NCBI GenBank assembly: GCA_950022295.1
Contig: OX465595.1
Span: 65,680,770-65,744,769, forward strand
Source: Bromus sterilis
Taxonomy: Eukaryota; Streptophyta; Magnoliopsida; Poales; Poaceae
Reading direction: 5' to 3'
DNA: 64,000 nt
Below the pieces are notes generated by a model, which was not told the DNA's origin, made no database searches, and saw only the letters and a list, made by a program, of their open reading frames with translations. Positions within the stretch are counted from its first letter, which is position 1; each line of letters begins with the position of its first letter. Shown one piece after another: positions 20,996 through 33,292 of this stretch. The position numbers and the translations under genes were made by a program.

Positions 20996-23725
20996 TCATA
21001 TCTGAATGGTGATGTGCCTGGTCTCGTCCCCCGGAGACAGCGAGAAGGTGGACTGCTTGGAGGAGTTGCCGGCGGTGACGGTGACGACGTACTCGCCGAG
21101 GTAGCCGCTGAAGCTGTAGGAGCCGTGGGCGTCGGTGGGGCCGGCGACCTGCCCCGTTTCCCACTCCTGCAGCAGGCGGTCGACGACGTCCCCGACGGGC
21201 AGGTTCTTGAGGTCCCAGTCGGTGAGGCACATCTGGTAGCATCCGCTCTGGTGCAGCGCCGTCCAGAGCATCACGCCGGTAACCGCCGGGTGCGCGTACG
21301 CCTCCCGGAGCACCTGCTCCAGGTACACCGCCTGCGTCTGCGCGTCGAACTTGTTGCTGATGTCCACCTCGGTGAACCAGATGGGCAGGTTGAGCGTGGC
21401 GAGCTTGTCGAGCACCGCCCTCATGTACGGGATATTAGGCTTGGAGAAGTGACCCTCGAGGCCGATCCCCTCCAGCACGGCGCCGCCGGCGCGGAGGTCC
21501 TTGAGCCTGGCGACGTAGGCGTCGACGGTGGACGACGCGTCGTCGCAGGTCTCGACGACGTTGTACTCGTTCATGAAGAGGGTGGCGAGCGGGTCGGCGT
21601 CCTGCGCCACGCTAAAGAAGTCCATGGTGGCGTTGGGTCCCAGGCGCTGCTCGTAGAAGTTGAAGTGCAGCATCTCGTTGTTGACGTCCCAGTGCGCGAA
21701 CTCGCCGCGGTAGCGGGTCATGAGGCTCTGGATGCGGGTGTTCACCGCCGACCGGAGGTCCTCCGGCGACAGGCCCTTGACCCACCGGGGCGTGGCGTCC
21801 TGGTTCTCCCAGAAGATGTTGTGGCCGCGCACCATGACCCGGTGCGACCGCACGAACGCCAGCATCTGGTCCGGCACGTCGAAGCGGAGCAGCCCCGACG
21901 CCGGCTCCGTGGAGTACCACTTGAGCTCGTCCTCGAACACCGCCGCGTTGAAGCGATCCACGAACCATTTCTGGTACGCGTCGTTCCCCAGGATGGTGGA
22001 CGCGATCGCCGACCCCAACGGGAAGTCCTTGGCCGTCTGCTCCACGGACACCGACGCGCCCACCACCCGGGTGCCGTGCGGATCCGCGACGTGGATCGTC
22101 GCCATCCTCTTCCTCCTCTGCTTATTAACAGACCAAACCACTCTCACATGAGCTAAGGGATGTCAAGTTGGCACAGCACAACAGAACAACAAAAATGCAC
22201 CTTCCGGATCGTGTCTTTCTGGTGCATCGACCACTGGGCCGGCGTGAAGGGCTGGAGCGAGCCGCTGGCAATGGTGATCTTCATGGGGGTCCTGTCAGCA
22301 TTCTAAAATGCACAATCGACAAGGGACAAGAAAATCAGGCAACAATAGGTTTCAGCATAAAGTTTCATCTAGTATTGGATATATGTGGCACCTGGAAGAA
22401 GATAACGGAGGTCTGCGTGGGCCAGTCGAGGACGAAGCCGCCCTTGAGGAAGGCCCAGCAGTCGCTCCGGGCGAGGACCGTGCCGATGCACCTGGTGCCG
22501 GAGTTGTCCGGGGCCAGCCTCGCGGTGATCAGGGCCGAGGAAGAGCCTTCCAGCTTCACCCAACTTGAGAAGGTGTACATCGTGGTCTTGTTGAGGTTGT
22601 AGACCACGAACGCCGGGGACAGGACGCCGGTCTCCGTCGTCTTGTACCCCGTGGGGTCGTCGCTGTTTCCGTACCTGAGGATCCCGCCGTTGTACTGCGC
22701 CGGCTCCGGCTGGCCTCTGCACTGAACGCCATGTGCATCGCACAGATTTTAGACAGCAGATTCTACTAGCTATTCATTGGAGTGAATTGAACTATGCTTG
22801 TCTAGTTTACTCTTGGACTAGTACTAATTAATCATTAATACGTATCGTAATCATGGAGAGGGGAATGACAGAGTGACACAAGAGGTGCAGCCAAAACATA
22901 CAACTAAGCAGATCATTTACGGAATCAGTTGGTAGGCCTGAAACCGCATGTTACCATGTTATTGTTAGGCACTGCCGCTTTGACGCCTTGCGAACAAACA
23001 TGCTGAACTAACTCATATTGATACTTCCAGACGAATCAGAGCATAGCCAAGACTACCCAATATTTAATCATGGCACAAAATACTCTTCAATTGTCATTCG
23101 TTCTCTAAGATAAATTCTACGTTATCCTTAGCAGGTTGGTGCGGGTGCGAGTGGGGTTGTGGTCTCGCAGCGCACACATGGGAACAAAACTGAAATAACT
23201 GAAGAAAACGTCAGGTGCACACTGTGGGAGGAAAGCAACGTAAATGGTCCACTGGATTTGGGCGTCGTCATATCATATGCCCCCACACATTCTCTTCCTA
23301 GTTGTTTTGTAACCCCAAGAGCAATGCCCCGGGTGCTAAACAATGCGACAACAGCTGACAAAGACCGGCTTTGACAAACTACTACCACACTCTCACCAAA
23401 GAAATTTGCAGCTAATACTGAAAACCACTTCAAGGAAAGAGCAGTGTATAAACAAGAGCAGAGGATCATTCAGTGATGAGCGACTTACGTCCGTGTGGGC
23501 AGAGTAATCGTACCAGCCATCTGCATGCAAACAGGGGAAAAGGTTCAAGCAGTGTTACATAGTACATGTAAGAGAGACTGAAAGAGGAACAGAGAGTAAG
23601 AGAGACAGAAGGAAAGAAAGAAACTGACCAGGAGGCATGGCAGCAGCGAGCTCGCTGCCCCAATGCACCATCCACGACAGCAGAAACACCACCGCATGTT
23701 TCAGAGCAAAGCCACGGCTCCTCAT
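20996..23725 (-). CDS. Secreted CBM22-GH10 endo-1,4-beta-xylanase, five exons
   Basis: The product hydrolyses internal beta-1,4 bonds of xylan in the cell wall. Coding exons on the minus strand are 23629-23725, 23489-23520, 22392-22721, 22201-22302 and 20996-22117. All introns begin GT and end AG, phases agree, and the total is about 560 residues, normal for plant enzymes of this type. Residues 1-28 form a signal peptide (MRSRGFALKHAVVFLLSW). The 32-bp second exon encodes DGWYDYSAHTD. Exon 3 is a CBM22 module with SSWVKLEG and CWAFLKGGFVLDW. Exon 5 is the GH10 barrel with acid/base Glu near residue 335 (HWDVNNEML) and nucleophile Glu near 437 (WFTEVDIS). The C-terminal tail FSGYLGEYVVTVTAG is typical of plant members. 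An upstream in-frame ATG at 23812 exists; the chosen start puts the signal peptide first. No defect seen. Confidence 0.93.
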
Positions 23726-23902
23726 CTCGCACCAGCCGCCTCCGCCGTGCTCACACAGCTTCGTCGTCTGCTCCAGCCAACAGCTCTCACTCTGCGCACA
23801 GGATGGCAGCACTCACGAGCTAGTGAATGCTGAAGAATGTATGTATGAGTGTGTGTACCAGCTGCTATGATCACGGCAATGAGAGCTACTTCATTGCAGG
23901 GC

Positions 23903-23910
23903 TATATATA
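23903..23910 (-). promoter_or_regulatory. TATA box of the xylanase gene
   Basis: TATATATA within the palindrome GCTATATATAGC, 178 bp upstream of the chosen start codon on the minus strand. This would give a 5' UTR of about 150 bp. No other strong TATA is nearby. Confidence 0.65.
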
Positions 23911-24488
23911 GCGTCCCAGGTAGAAGACGGCCAAGACGGGGAACTCGGGCGTACCGTCGCTTGTGCGCTCCCGGGTGGCCGCTCTCGGCGCACCTGGCGA
24001 GACGGCATTGGGCAGCCGGGTCACGGGCCGTCGGCCGTGGGCACCCACCACGCACCCTACCCTGGCCCTTGAAGGAGGAGGAAGCGGTGCGTGCGCGCGC
24101 GCCTTCCTTCCTTCCTCCCATGCCCGGTTTGGTGCAGTGCCCTTGTGGTGCTCTCCAGCGCCGGGCCTAGCCAGCATGCCCTGTTCGCCCAGTGGGTTCA
24201 CGTAATCACATGTGTGTGTGGTAAGATCGCAGGTCCTGTGAGCAATCCCCGCCTCATTGTGCTGTCTCCTACTCCTACCACTCGGTCCCGTGCTCGTCGT
24301 CGCCATGGGAACTGTACCGCGGGACTGGAAGTTTCTCGTGTCGTTTCGTCCCGGCGTTGAGGTTTCCACGGCCCGTGTGCGCGCGTTAAAATTCTACTGC
24401 TGGCGGTATGCTTCACGGTTGCCCATGGATGGCTTGTCACGTCTTTCATTCTTTGGTGCCGTGTCCGGGAGTCAGGCGAGTAAACAGC

Positions 24489-24504
24489 GTTAGGGTTAGG
24501 GTTG
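24489..24504. promoter_or_regulatory. Telomere-like motif upstream of the xylanase gene
   Basis: The plus strand reads GTTAGGGTTAGGGTTG; the minus strand reads AACCCTAACCCTAAC, which contains the plant telo-box AACCCTAA. Telo-boxes occur in promoters of growth-related plant genes. It lies about 760 bp upstream of the start codon, so a regulatory role is only possible. Confidence 0.3.
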
Positions 24505-25034
24505 CACTGTAGCCTACTACAGGTTCATCGTTCGTTCATGATGCACGAGATCACATTCCCTGCAGGGCGGAACTGAGGTCGACGTCGGAATTACGTTGCA
24601 TTAACTACTACTGTAGCTCGCAAGCATGTGATGCAACGGGGATGGAAAACCAACATGTGACATGTCCTTCTAAGGAAGGGAAGTTGATCATTAGATAGCA
24701 GCCAGTTAGTTGTTAGGTGCGGTTTATCATGAACTTCCAATTGACAGCATTGCCATTCTGCTACAGCCAATGCTTGCGCTTGCTTGAAAAAAGAAACGCC
24801 ACGCGTGTGGCACGAAGTAATCCGGTTCTAACATTTTTTACGCCTAAAACGGGCATTAAAACAAAGTAAAAAAAAAGAAGAAAAAAAGGTACGCAATTTG
24901 CATATTCTCCGTTTTGACAACTAAAGTTATCATCCTCGTGTTACTAAATTCGCCATTAAAAGGTTCGGAATTGCCATGTGACCGTGTTACACGTGTACGT
25001 GTCACTTATCAGGTTTAAAAAATATACTCCATAC

Positions 25035-25925
25035 AGACATCTCGAACGTCGATTCTAAGACCTTTCGCATCCATTCGGATTGAGGTGTTCAAACCACTTT
25101 TGCCATCCAACCCGGTGTTGGAACCGTTCGCGAGCTGATCCACATGATGTTCGTTTTCCCATAAATTTGACTAAGATCAAGGGAAAGGGGCTTTGCAGGA
25201 GTCAAAACGAAAAGACACGTCCTCACCCGACACCCCTGTCCCACACAAAACCCTTTCCTTCGCCTGCACGCTTTCCCGTCAAATTTTCAGCGCCGAATTC
25301 ATGTCAATCTAGAGTGGACGCGACCTTGCATATCACTTTTGCATTGAAGTGGCGCGCCTGCCAAGAACGCCGCCCATGTTGTGTCCCCGTACAGGCGCTT
25401 CTCCGCATTCAAACGACAGTTTGTTTGTCCTTCTGACAACGAGGAAGTGTAGCATATGGGAGGATACTGGCGATTGTATCCCATGAAGCCTACCACTCTT
25501 CCCCTCCCATTGAAGCCAATTTTGGTGGGCTGATCATCAACCGATTAGCCTCTTGGATTCTCGGAGGCGGAGGATAGTCTTCCCCTCCCATTGAAGCTTC
25601 AATTCACAGCACGCACAATCGTTCGGTGAGCTCTCTCTCGAAGATGAAAAATACAAGTCGTGAGGAACGGGCACCGACAATCATCTAGAGCAGGTTAGAA
25701 TAGGATATAGTTCAAATATGCGTTGAGAATGTAATGATTGCAGCCGATTTATGTAAATTATATCTAAATTCTGAAGAATATATTTTTAAAATTTATCGCA
25801 TTTTGATTGAACTTCTGACGGAGAGATGCTGCTAAGGCTGGATGATCAGCTTATACATCAGTGTCCATGAAAGGGTCCACGGATGGATCTGGAGTCCATT
25901 TTAAGGATCGGCGTTGGTGATGCCC
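25035..25925. mobile_element. Harbinger-like non-autonomous element
   Basis: The left end reads GACATCTCGAACGTCGATTC and the right end, reverse complemented, GGCATCACCAACGCCGATCC. Both resemble the GGCATCTCCAACGCCGACCC termini of grass Harbinger-type MITEs. The interior (CGCATCCATTCGGATTG, then GGAACCGTTCGCGAGC) also has the style of this group. It has no transposase. The flanking 3-bp duplication could not be fixed because the exact ends are uncertain. Confidence 0.55.
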
Positions 25926-27290
25926 TAATAAACTTGCAACCAAGTGTGTCCATGATTCCTGTATTACCCAAGCATCTTTCACATTATCTTCCATTTGCCT
26001 TGTTTCTTCACCAAAAGAAACGTAGAAAAACAAAGAAATGATTTAAACCAAGGTAGCTGTTCCACATGATAAAAATGGTCCAGACACGAAAAAAGCACCG
26101 CACGCCGCAGCGGTTGGTAGACTGAATCACTGAAACTCGATCAACGCCGCAGTTTTTCCATGCAATCTGAAATTATTGTCGTGCTTTACGGAGTGGCTGG
26201 CCAAAAAGGAGAGACCCCCATGCACGCTACCATACCCAGCCTGCCCCAAAATACATGCCACGATAAGATGATCGACCACCACCAACACGGTAACTGTTCA
26301 TGAGTTCATCCATGCTAGTCGCCGGCGTTATCTTTGCTGTTTCTGCCGCCATGGCCGCCCGCCCGCCCGTGCACGCATGCGATGGAATACCCGGCGCGCG
26401 CGCGCACAAAAGTTGGCCGACCGGGCGCGGAAAGCACGACGCTTGGCATGGCGGCACTGTACTCCGCGCGTGCCCACCGCCTCTGGAGTCTGGATGAGTC
26501 CGTGCCCTGCACTAATGGCTCCCCGGCTTGGCGGTTGCCGGGTCGTGGCGCGCCTGTCCGTTCCTGGCACTGGCCTTGTTCGGCGCGCGCTTGAGAGCGG
26601 TGGGTTCACGGGCGTGCATACCGTCGGCCGGACGAGGCCACGGGGTACGTCCGTCCGTTTGGCTCGCCGTGCCGCACTGGGCTCTCACCACTCTCCGCCC
26701 CTTTCCTGTGGGTCATGTGACTGGTATCGTATGGATTCCATGGTGCGCTAGCTGCGGCATACGGCCAGCACGCCGCAGTGCGTGTTCCTCCGACGTGTCG
26801 AAGCTCCAGTTAGCCACGCCGATTCGCGCAGTCCTTGTGTCCCAAGGTGGTCGCGTCGTCGCACCATCCTTGTCAGGCATTTATTTTGGAGATATGCTAT
26901 ATGCATGCCTACACGTGATCCGTGAAGGGCCATCGTCGTCTCGCAATCTCCATCACAAGGCGCAAAAATCCAGCCTTCTGGTCTAAGCGTCCAGCCAAAG
27001 ACAACAACGAGGCCTCGGGACCTCCTTGCTGGAAATGCGAATGCGAGAGCCCATTCCGCTTCGGAGAAAAATGATGGCACGCCATGACCACGACACATAA
27101 CCTGCAAGCATCCTTGTCTATCGCGTACGCCAGGAAACTGAAATAGTCTCTTGTTCAACCATCCAACTGAAGATGGGGTGAAAGTTATGGGGACAATCCA
27201 ACTCAAGACACCAGGTGAAACCTGAAAGTCTCGTTCCAAACAGCGACATGACAGTACAATTACCACTTACCATATATTCTGTTACAGACT
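25926..27290. other. Intergenic region with a GC-rich block
   Basis: Between 26330 and 26770 the sequence becomes GC- and CpG-rich with overlapping open frames on both strands. None gives a recognisable domain, and frames on opposite strands are equally long, so this is a composition effect rather than a gene. It could be promoter-like sequence or a decayed gene. The part nearest 27290 borders the 3' end of the acyl-CoA-binding protein gene. Confidence 0.5.
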
Positions 27291-27532
27291 AAAGCTGATG
27301 AAAAGGTTGGATACTGGCCGATATACAGGCAGGCAGCAGGCCGTCGTTGTGGGAGATATATATATACAGTCATATACACACAAACACGTACCAACACCCA
27401 TTACAGCACTAATATTAGCACAACCACAAACCACTGTACAAATCTAATCTTATGACCAAGCCATCAGCAGCGATCCCAGCAATGGGCTGATATCACTGAT
27501 GCAACAAGAAATACTTGATGAGTGCTACACGT

Positions 27533-30500
27533 TCATTCGGCAGGGACGGCACAACTCTGCCCTGAAATTTCACACGGTTGATTGAATTGATAAGACAGAA
27601 TTAAGTGGGAAGGCAGAAAATCAAACTGACTGACAAATGAGAGGCCCAAATTCAGTTAGTTGGGTTGACTAGGGTTATGTTGAATTTCAAATCAACAGCC
27701 AGAAATACATATTATCACTACTAACAGCTGTCAGAAAGTTTCACATCACATTTTATTTACTAGGAGCAAGTACACCGATCAAAAATATATGCGAAGCATG
27801 TACCTTTTTCTGGGTTAGGAGGACTGGTTAGCGGACCGCCATCTATGCTAGTACTACCTTCAGTCCTGTCAAGAAATTCATCGGCACCAGCAAGTCAGGG
27901 TCATAAACATTTGTCAAAAGTCATAAAACAGGGTTGCCATACCGGATCACTGTACATACTGCCACTGAAAACAACTGGTACACTACAGTGCTGGAAATTT
28001 TACTGATTATGTTCTTATACCAGCACCAATACATACCAGTCAATATGGCAAGTACAACACCGATATGTAACCCTGTTCTCACTCTGCCAAACTCCACAAG
28101 TCCACACTTCAGTAATTAGTAATTTACCCTTGATCAGTCTGTGGGTCACTTCTATGAGTAGTCATTGTTCCTTCAGAATCAACATCAACTTCGTGTTTCT
28201 TTGTGCTCTATATTATAATGTTCATAAATCATTAGCCATGTTCTCTAGTTTAAACTAAACAAAGAAGCAAAAAAGTTAAGTTGCAGTAAACCTAGGTTAT
28301 GCATTTTTACAAAAAGAAAAGCTTACCAGGGTTTTATCTCCCATCCATCCTGGAATAAATTCTGACAGAAGATTCATGTATTTTTCCATAGCAATCTCAG
28401 GATGCATGTTTCCTAGCTTCTGCCAAGAGACCCTGACAGAACAAGTGGCCGTTACCAGCTAAGCATGGTGCACCTACACAGAACCCCTCGGGATACAGAA
28501 AGTATAAAATGTATTACTAACAACTGGTAGCACATCATTGTCAAATAATAATGATACCAATAGATGTTATCTAACCATTTTTTCTTTAAGGTGTTCCACA
28601 CTCAACACCAAAAGTCCAAAATAGTAGAATGATTGTCAAGTCAGAATTGTTACAAGATTTTATATCTCTTACCGATATCGTGTGCGTATTTTCCTCATGT
28701 CAACTTCATACTCATACTTGGCAAGTACTTTGATGTACATTCAACAGAATTGTTGGAAATAAAATACATGTATCTAGCAGATTCATGATTATTGCAAGTA
28801 CAATCCCAGCATCAGTCGTGGGTAAATAAAATATGAATAACAGATCATGCATCTGCAAGATATCTGCCATGACCATGTCATGTCATGTACATCAGTTAGG
28901 TGTGTGTTAGTATGTCAACATTTTAGTAGTACACTTTTGACCAGCATTCCATATTTTAATATCTTTGAACCCTTCTCGTTCCAAAAACAGGCAAGTTTGA
29001 TGTGTACCACCACTGGTTGGTAGTACTCCATTTAATTATAACATTTGGCCAACATGACTCTAAAGGAAAATTCAGCAGCTAGATATTTGTTTCTCACGTT
29101 TTTAAGCATATGATACTTTTTGCATTACAGGAATATCACTCTGCAGCATATTGTTCATTGCTCGTAAGTTGTAACTCATAAGATAATGACTATCAGGATA
29201 CAACATGTCTCGACTAATGCTATACCAGGTACCTTTTGAAAGGGGAAAAGAAAAGGAAAACCACTCAATGATAACGATGACCTAGGATATTATCACAGAA
29301 GGGTTCAGAACTTAGGATCTTAGGTGGTATCTGTAGCTTCAAAACAGGGCATTTGTGCCACATTAACAGGTAATATCTTCCATTTGAAATGGACTAAATC
29401 ACAGCAACACACTCCAAGCTTAAATATAAGATATGGACGTCTGATGACAGGTTTCTCGTGTTATGAGACCATTCTGAAGATATGACCACAGGACCACCAG
29501 GTAAAATTCGCACACGAATCTATAAGGTATACATCAAAATTCTTTGCTACTGTTATAACTTGCCCCAAAAAAACTTGGGCAGGAGAGGTTGTCTAGTGCC
29601 TAACTACTGGCAATTATGCCAAATTATAGAACAGATGAACAGAAGGTAAATCACTTGGTGTAGAATTTTCATTTCAGTTTACAGAAAAAATTGCACCAGA
29701 CCAAACCTATAATATTGTGTTTACGCAAAGCACACCAGTACTTATCATTATGGCACCAGTACTTATCATTATGGCACAAGATTTTCGATTTGTACATGAT
29801 CCCAAATTAAAAGGTGGTAAAGTCGGTTTTATTGTATTATAAATTTATAATTCTTCTGCCAAAATTGGAAAGCACATGTGGTAAGATGATGAATTTTGGA
29901 GTACAGGTGGATATCTATCAGATGCGATTTGAGGGTTTATGAGAGGATAAAATAGTGTGTAAGGTATTTCTATGAGATAGAAAATTACGATTTATATTGA
30001 TACCCACATGCCGCTTGCAAGGGGGTCCCACATGTCAATTACAGGAAAAGGTGAAGAAAATAGATGGGGATACTAACACATGAGTTCTGCCTGTCAGCCC
30101 ATCATTTCAATTTTAAATGGTATCCAACCGATGAGGTCTATCAAGATATTTTAACAAAAAAAATTATATGCTAACATATTGATTATACGAGTTAAAGTTT
30201 TAGCAATTTACTCCAAACATATCAACTATGTCAACCTAGAACATAGCATGTTAGTAGTATCCCAAGAACTGCTTCTATTAGTTTCATTATGCCCATTTTT
30301 GGTTTATTGACTTCCTAATAACAGACAAGAATACCCTCAGGATTAGCTACAAAAACTTGTAGGCAACCACTGAATCATATGTTGACTATGGTGATGATCT
30401 ATTGATCTTGATTCAAGTTGTGCATACAGACAGTTTTTCGCTGCTTCTATTAATGATTAAATTGCACTCTGTCAAGTAACACTTGGTTCATGTGTAGTTT

Positions 30501-32450
30501 ATTGAAAAACCAAGAAGATTCATGTAAATCATGCAGCCTTACGCATTGACGAAAGATCAGTGTAGCAGAGGCATCCTTCCACACTACAAAGTTAGTTAAT
30601 TGGTTTAAGTGCACCACTTTTAGACTAGCCTTTAATCATAGTCCTCATTAGAAGTAATAGAAAACGGTACCAGATAATTTGGTTGCCATTATGGTGTAAC
30701 TACCTTTTTTATTTTTTGCCAACTTGCAACAGTGAAGGACCAAAAAATTCAGTTGTTCATGTTATTTCTTCCTTACTGAGACTAGCACACCTCACCTTCC
30801 TTGAAGACATATAGGAAGGGTCCAGTGTTAATGATATTTTTCTAGCCATGCTGTGCTTATTACTACTGGCATGGGGTTTTGGGAACTCAAAACGTGTTTT
30901 GTTATCATTGACTAATATCACTTGCTGCATCATAAGAAAGATAAGTGGAACCCGAGTACCAAAGAGAGATGAAGCGCGTACCATTTTGCACGAGAAGAAG
31001 GTCGCAGTGTAAGTGGTTGTGCAGCATCATAACAGGGACCATCAACTGCAACCTTGAGAAGTCCCTGAAGCTGCAGCTGCACATCACTATTCAGCTTCGA
31101 CAGAGAAGCCGCCCCAGCGTCGCTAGCTGCAAATGCCGCTGCTGAACCGAATCTCTTCTCCACTTCACTTCTCTCAATCCCTTCCCACTCTTCAAACTCC
31201 ATGCTAGCTTTAGTTTCATCTTCCGGCATCCCTAGCAATGGGGTTTCCTTCTCGGGTAACTGAACAACCACTTTGTCATTGGAGCTGCCTTCTTGGCTGA
31301 CATTTAGATCATCAGCCTTGTTAGGAACCAGTTCTTCCTCAGGAACCAGTACTTTTTGCTGATCAACCATTCCAGCCTCACATTGAGCTTCCGGCATTCC
31401 TAGCAATGTGGTTTCCTTCTCGGGTAACTGAACAACCACTCTGTCATTAGAGCTGCCTTCTAGGCTGACATTTACATCATCAGCCTTCTTAGGAACCAGT
31501 TCCTCCTCAGGAACCAGTTCTTTTTGCTGGTCAACCGTGCCAGCCTCACATTGAGCTTCCACCTTATTCTGAACTTCTTCATGTGGAACAACAACTTCTT
31601 CCACAAATTGTTCTTTCATTTCCTCCTCCCTTGCCACCACATCCGGGATCGCTCTTGGAGCTACCTCAGCAGCCAATTTGAGGTGATTGGCTTCAATAGC
31701 TTGCTCCTCCTGCTTCGCAAGTACCATGTCAAGAACCTCTCCAGGTGTCTCAGAAGCAGATTCAGGCGGAATCACTTCATCAGCTTGCGCTCCCTCCTCC
31801 TCCTCCACTCCTGCATCAATAATTTCTGCAGGATCGGCCTCCACATCCAGCTGAAGCTGTTCCACTTCAAGAATTTGTGTAGCTTGAACTTGCTGTCTTT
31901 GCAATCCAGCATCAGGGACTTCAGTCGGGGCAACTTCAGCCCTCAAATCATGCTGCTGGGTTCCCTCTTTCTCCAACTCCACGTCAAGAACCTCCTCCCT
32001 GGGAGAAGCTTCGGCGCCCAAACCCCGCGGCTTAACTTCGACCGCCGTCTCCGTCGGAGCGGTCAAATCGCACGGCTTCTTGCCAACTTCGCCCTCCTCC
32101 TTCTGCTCCTTGAGCACGGTACCGAGGAACAGGTCCGGAGCGAGCGCCGCCGGAATCCCCTCTTCCACGGCGACCCACTCCTCGGCCTTCCCCTCCTCCT
32201 CCGCGACAGTCGCGGGGGCCTTCTCCACCTCGACCCACCCCTCGGCGAGGGTCGGCGCCGCCACATCCGCCCACGCCCCCGTGACCTTGACCTCGTCGAC
32301 CTCGATGATCCTCTCCTCCTCCACCTCCTCCGCGATCACGTCAGCGCGATCGCGGCGGGGATCATTGGTCCCGGAAAAGAGCTTGGCGAGCAGGAAGGCC
32401 ACGAGGAGGGTGGCCGCGGCCGTGAGGAGCAGCTCGAACAGCAGCTCCAT
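27533..32450 (-). CDS. Class III acyl-CoA-binding protein, five exons
   Basis: Binds long-chain acyl-CoA esters. Minus-strand coding exons are 30982-32450, 28327-28432, 28128-28207, 27804-27865 and 27533-27561. All junctions are GT/AG with consistent phase, giving about 581 residues. Residues 1-25 are a hydrophobic anchor or signal segment (MELLFELLLTAAATLLVAFL). Residues 30-415 are acidic, low-complexity and probably disordered. Near 298-353 and 354-409 a 56-residue unit is duplicated in tandem (EAQCEAG... to LLGMP). The acyl-CoA-binding domain spans about 419-525: EEWEGIERSEVEKRFGS, then VDGPCYDAAQ with the conserved Tyr, SRAKW, and WQKLGNMHPEIAMEKYM. The last exon ends QSCAVPAE. Domain order (anchor, long acidic region, C-terminal domain) fits the plant ACBP3 / rice ACBP5 group. 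Such proteins act in the secretory system or outside the cell. No defect seen. Confidence 0.92.
28433..30981 (-). other. Long first intron of the acyl-CoA-binding protein gene
   Basis: This 2.5-kb AT-rich intron splits the acyl-CoA-binding domain exactly after the first bases of the Trp codon in SRAKW. It has no coding frames. A 21-bp tandem duplication (CACCAGTACTTATCATTATG-like) lies at 29733-29774. A segment near 29890-30130 (GGATATCTATCAG... to ...GGTATCCAACC) may be a degraded small transposon. Confidence 0.7.
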
Positions 32451-32454
32451 GGGT

Positions 32455-32700
32455 ACCGGGGGAGGAGGAGGAGGGGAGAGGGGGTGGGGGAGAAGCGAGG
32501 CAGCGGATGCGGCTTCTCGCTTTTCTTTCTTGTTGGGCTGGGTTGGGTCGGCGAGGGAGAGGGAGAAGGAGGAGAAGGGGCAAAGGGAAAGCGGAAACAG
32601 GGGAAGCAGCAGCAGAAGAGACGAGGGCGGAGGCGGAGGTGGGTGCGGGGAGAAAGAGAGAGTAAAGGAAAGGAGGTGGGGGTGGGGCGCCAAAAGGGAA
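32455..32700 (-). promoter_or_regulatory. Pyrimidine-rich 5' leader of the acyl-CoA-binding protein gene
   Basis: The minus strand is strongly CT-rich from the start codon back to about 32700 (purine-rich on the plus strand, with GGAGGAGGAGG and AGAGAGAG runs). CT-rich leaders are common in plant TATA-less promoters, and I see no TATA box upstream. Confidence 0.45.
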
Positions 32701-32957
32701 TAGGCATATTCGGGCGGATACGACCGCCACGAGGGCTGTGTGGGGTGCTGGCTGGGGCCGGCGGAAAAGGTCTCCCCGACCGCGAGCTGCTTGGGGCGAC
32801 GCCCGATGCCCGCCGTCGTCAGGGGATTTCGTTTCCTTTGCATCGGCACCGTCCGGCTAGGCGACGAGAGAGGTCACCAGCAACAAGGGCGGCGACGGCG
32901 ACAGCGAGCGAGTGCCGCCGGGCTGCCAAAGTTTGGAGACTTGGGGTGTTTCGGCCC

Positions 32958-33282
32958 GAGCCGGCTCCTCTAACGTTGAGAAGCAAAGTCAGGGGAGCTA
33001 CAGTGCTCGCCAGCGTAAAAACGAGGAGCAAAGTCAGAGTACTGTAGTATACACTGTAGTAAGCACTGTTTGTGTTATACTGTAGATAGAGAGAAAAAAC
33101 TAAAATTAATTTTATTACACCATAAATTTCTTTGTATGTAATTAGTGTAAATGTATATAGTGGATTCGTAATTTGCAAATTAATTTAAGTCATTTTGGTC
33201 TTAATCATATGGATTGAAAGAAGCAAAGTTAGGCTAATGTAGCTCCCCTGACTTTGCTTCTCAACGTTAGAGGAGCCGGCTC
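32958..33282. mobile_element. Mutator-like MITE with 45-bp perfect terminal inverted repeats
   Basis: The first 45 bases (GAGCCGGCTCCTCTAACG onward to GGGGAGCTACA) are repeated exactly in inverse at the right end. The flanks carry the direct repeat TGTTTCGGCC (32947-32956 and 33283-33292). One extra C lies between the left copy and the repeat. Target length and long termini fit Mutator-like elements. The AT-rich interior is non-coding. The element lies about 500 bp upstream of the acyl-CoA-binding protein start codon. Confidence 0.88.
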
Positions 33283-33292
33283 TGTTTCGGCC

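Noticed and set aside
21014..22156. 380-codon plus-strand frame
   Set aside because: It is the antisense of the xylanase catalytic exon. High GC keeps the opposite strand open; it shows no domain.
24489..24504. Interstitial telomere array
   Set aside because: Only about two units of TTAGGG; too short for a telomeric relic. Kept only as a possible telo-box.
26328..27266. Multiple frames in the GC-rich intergenic block
   Set aside because: Equal-length frames on both strands and no family resemblance. Treated as composition effect.
31524..33047. 507-codon plus-strand frame
   Set aside because: Antisense of the acyl-CoA-binding protein exon 1 and its leader. Leu/Arg-rich low-complexity translation without domains.
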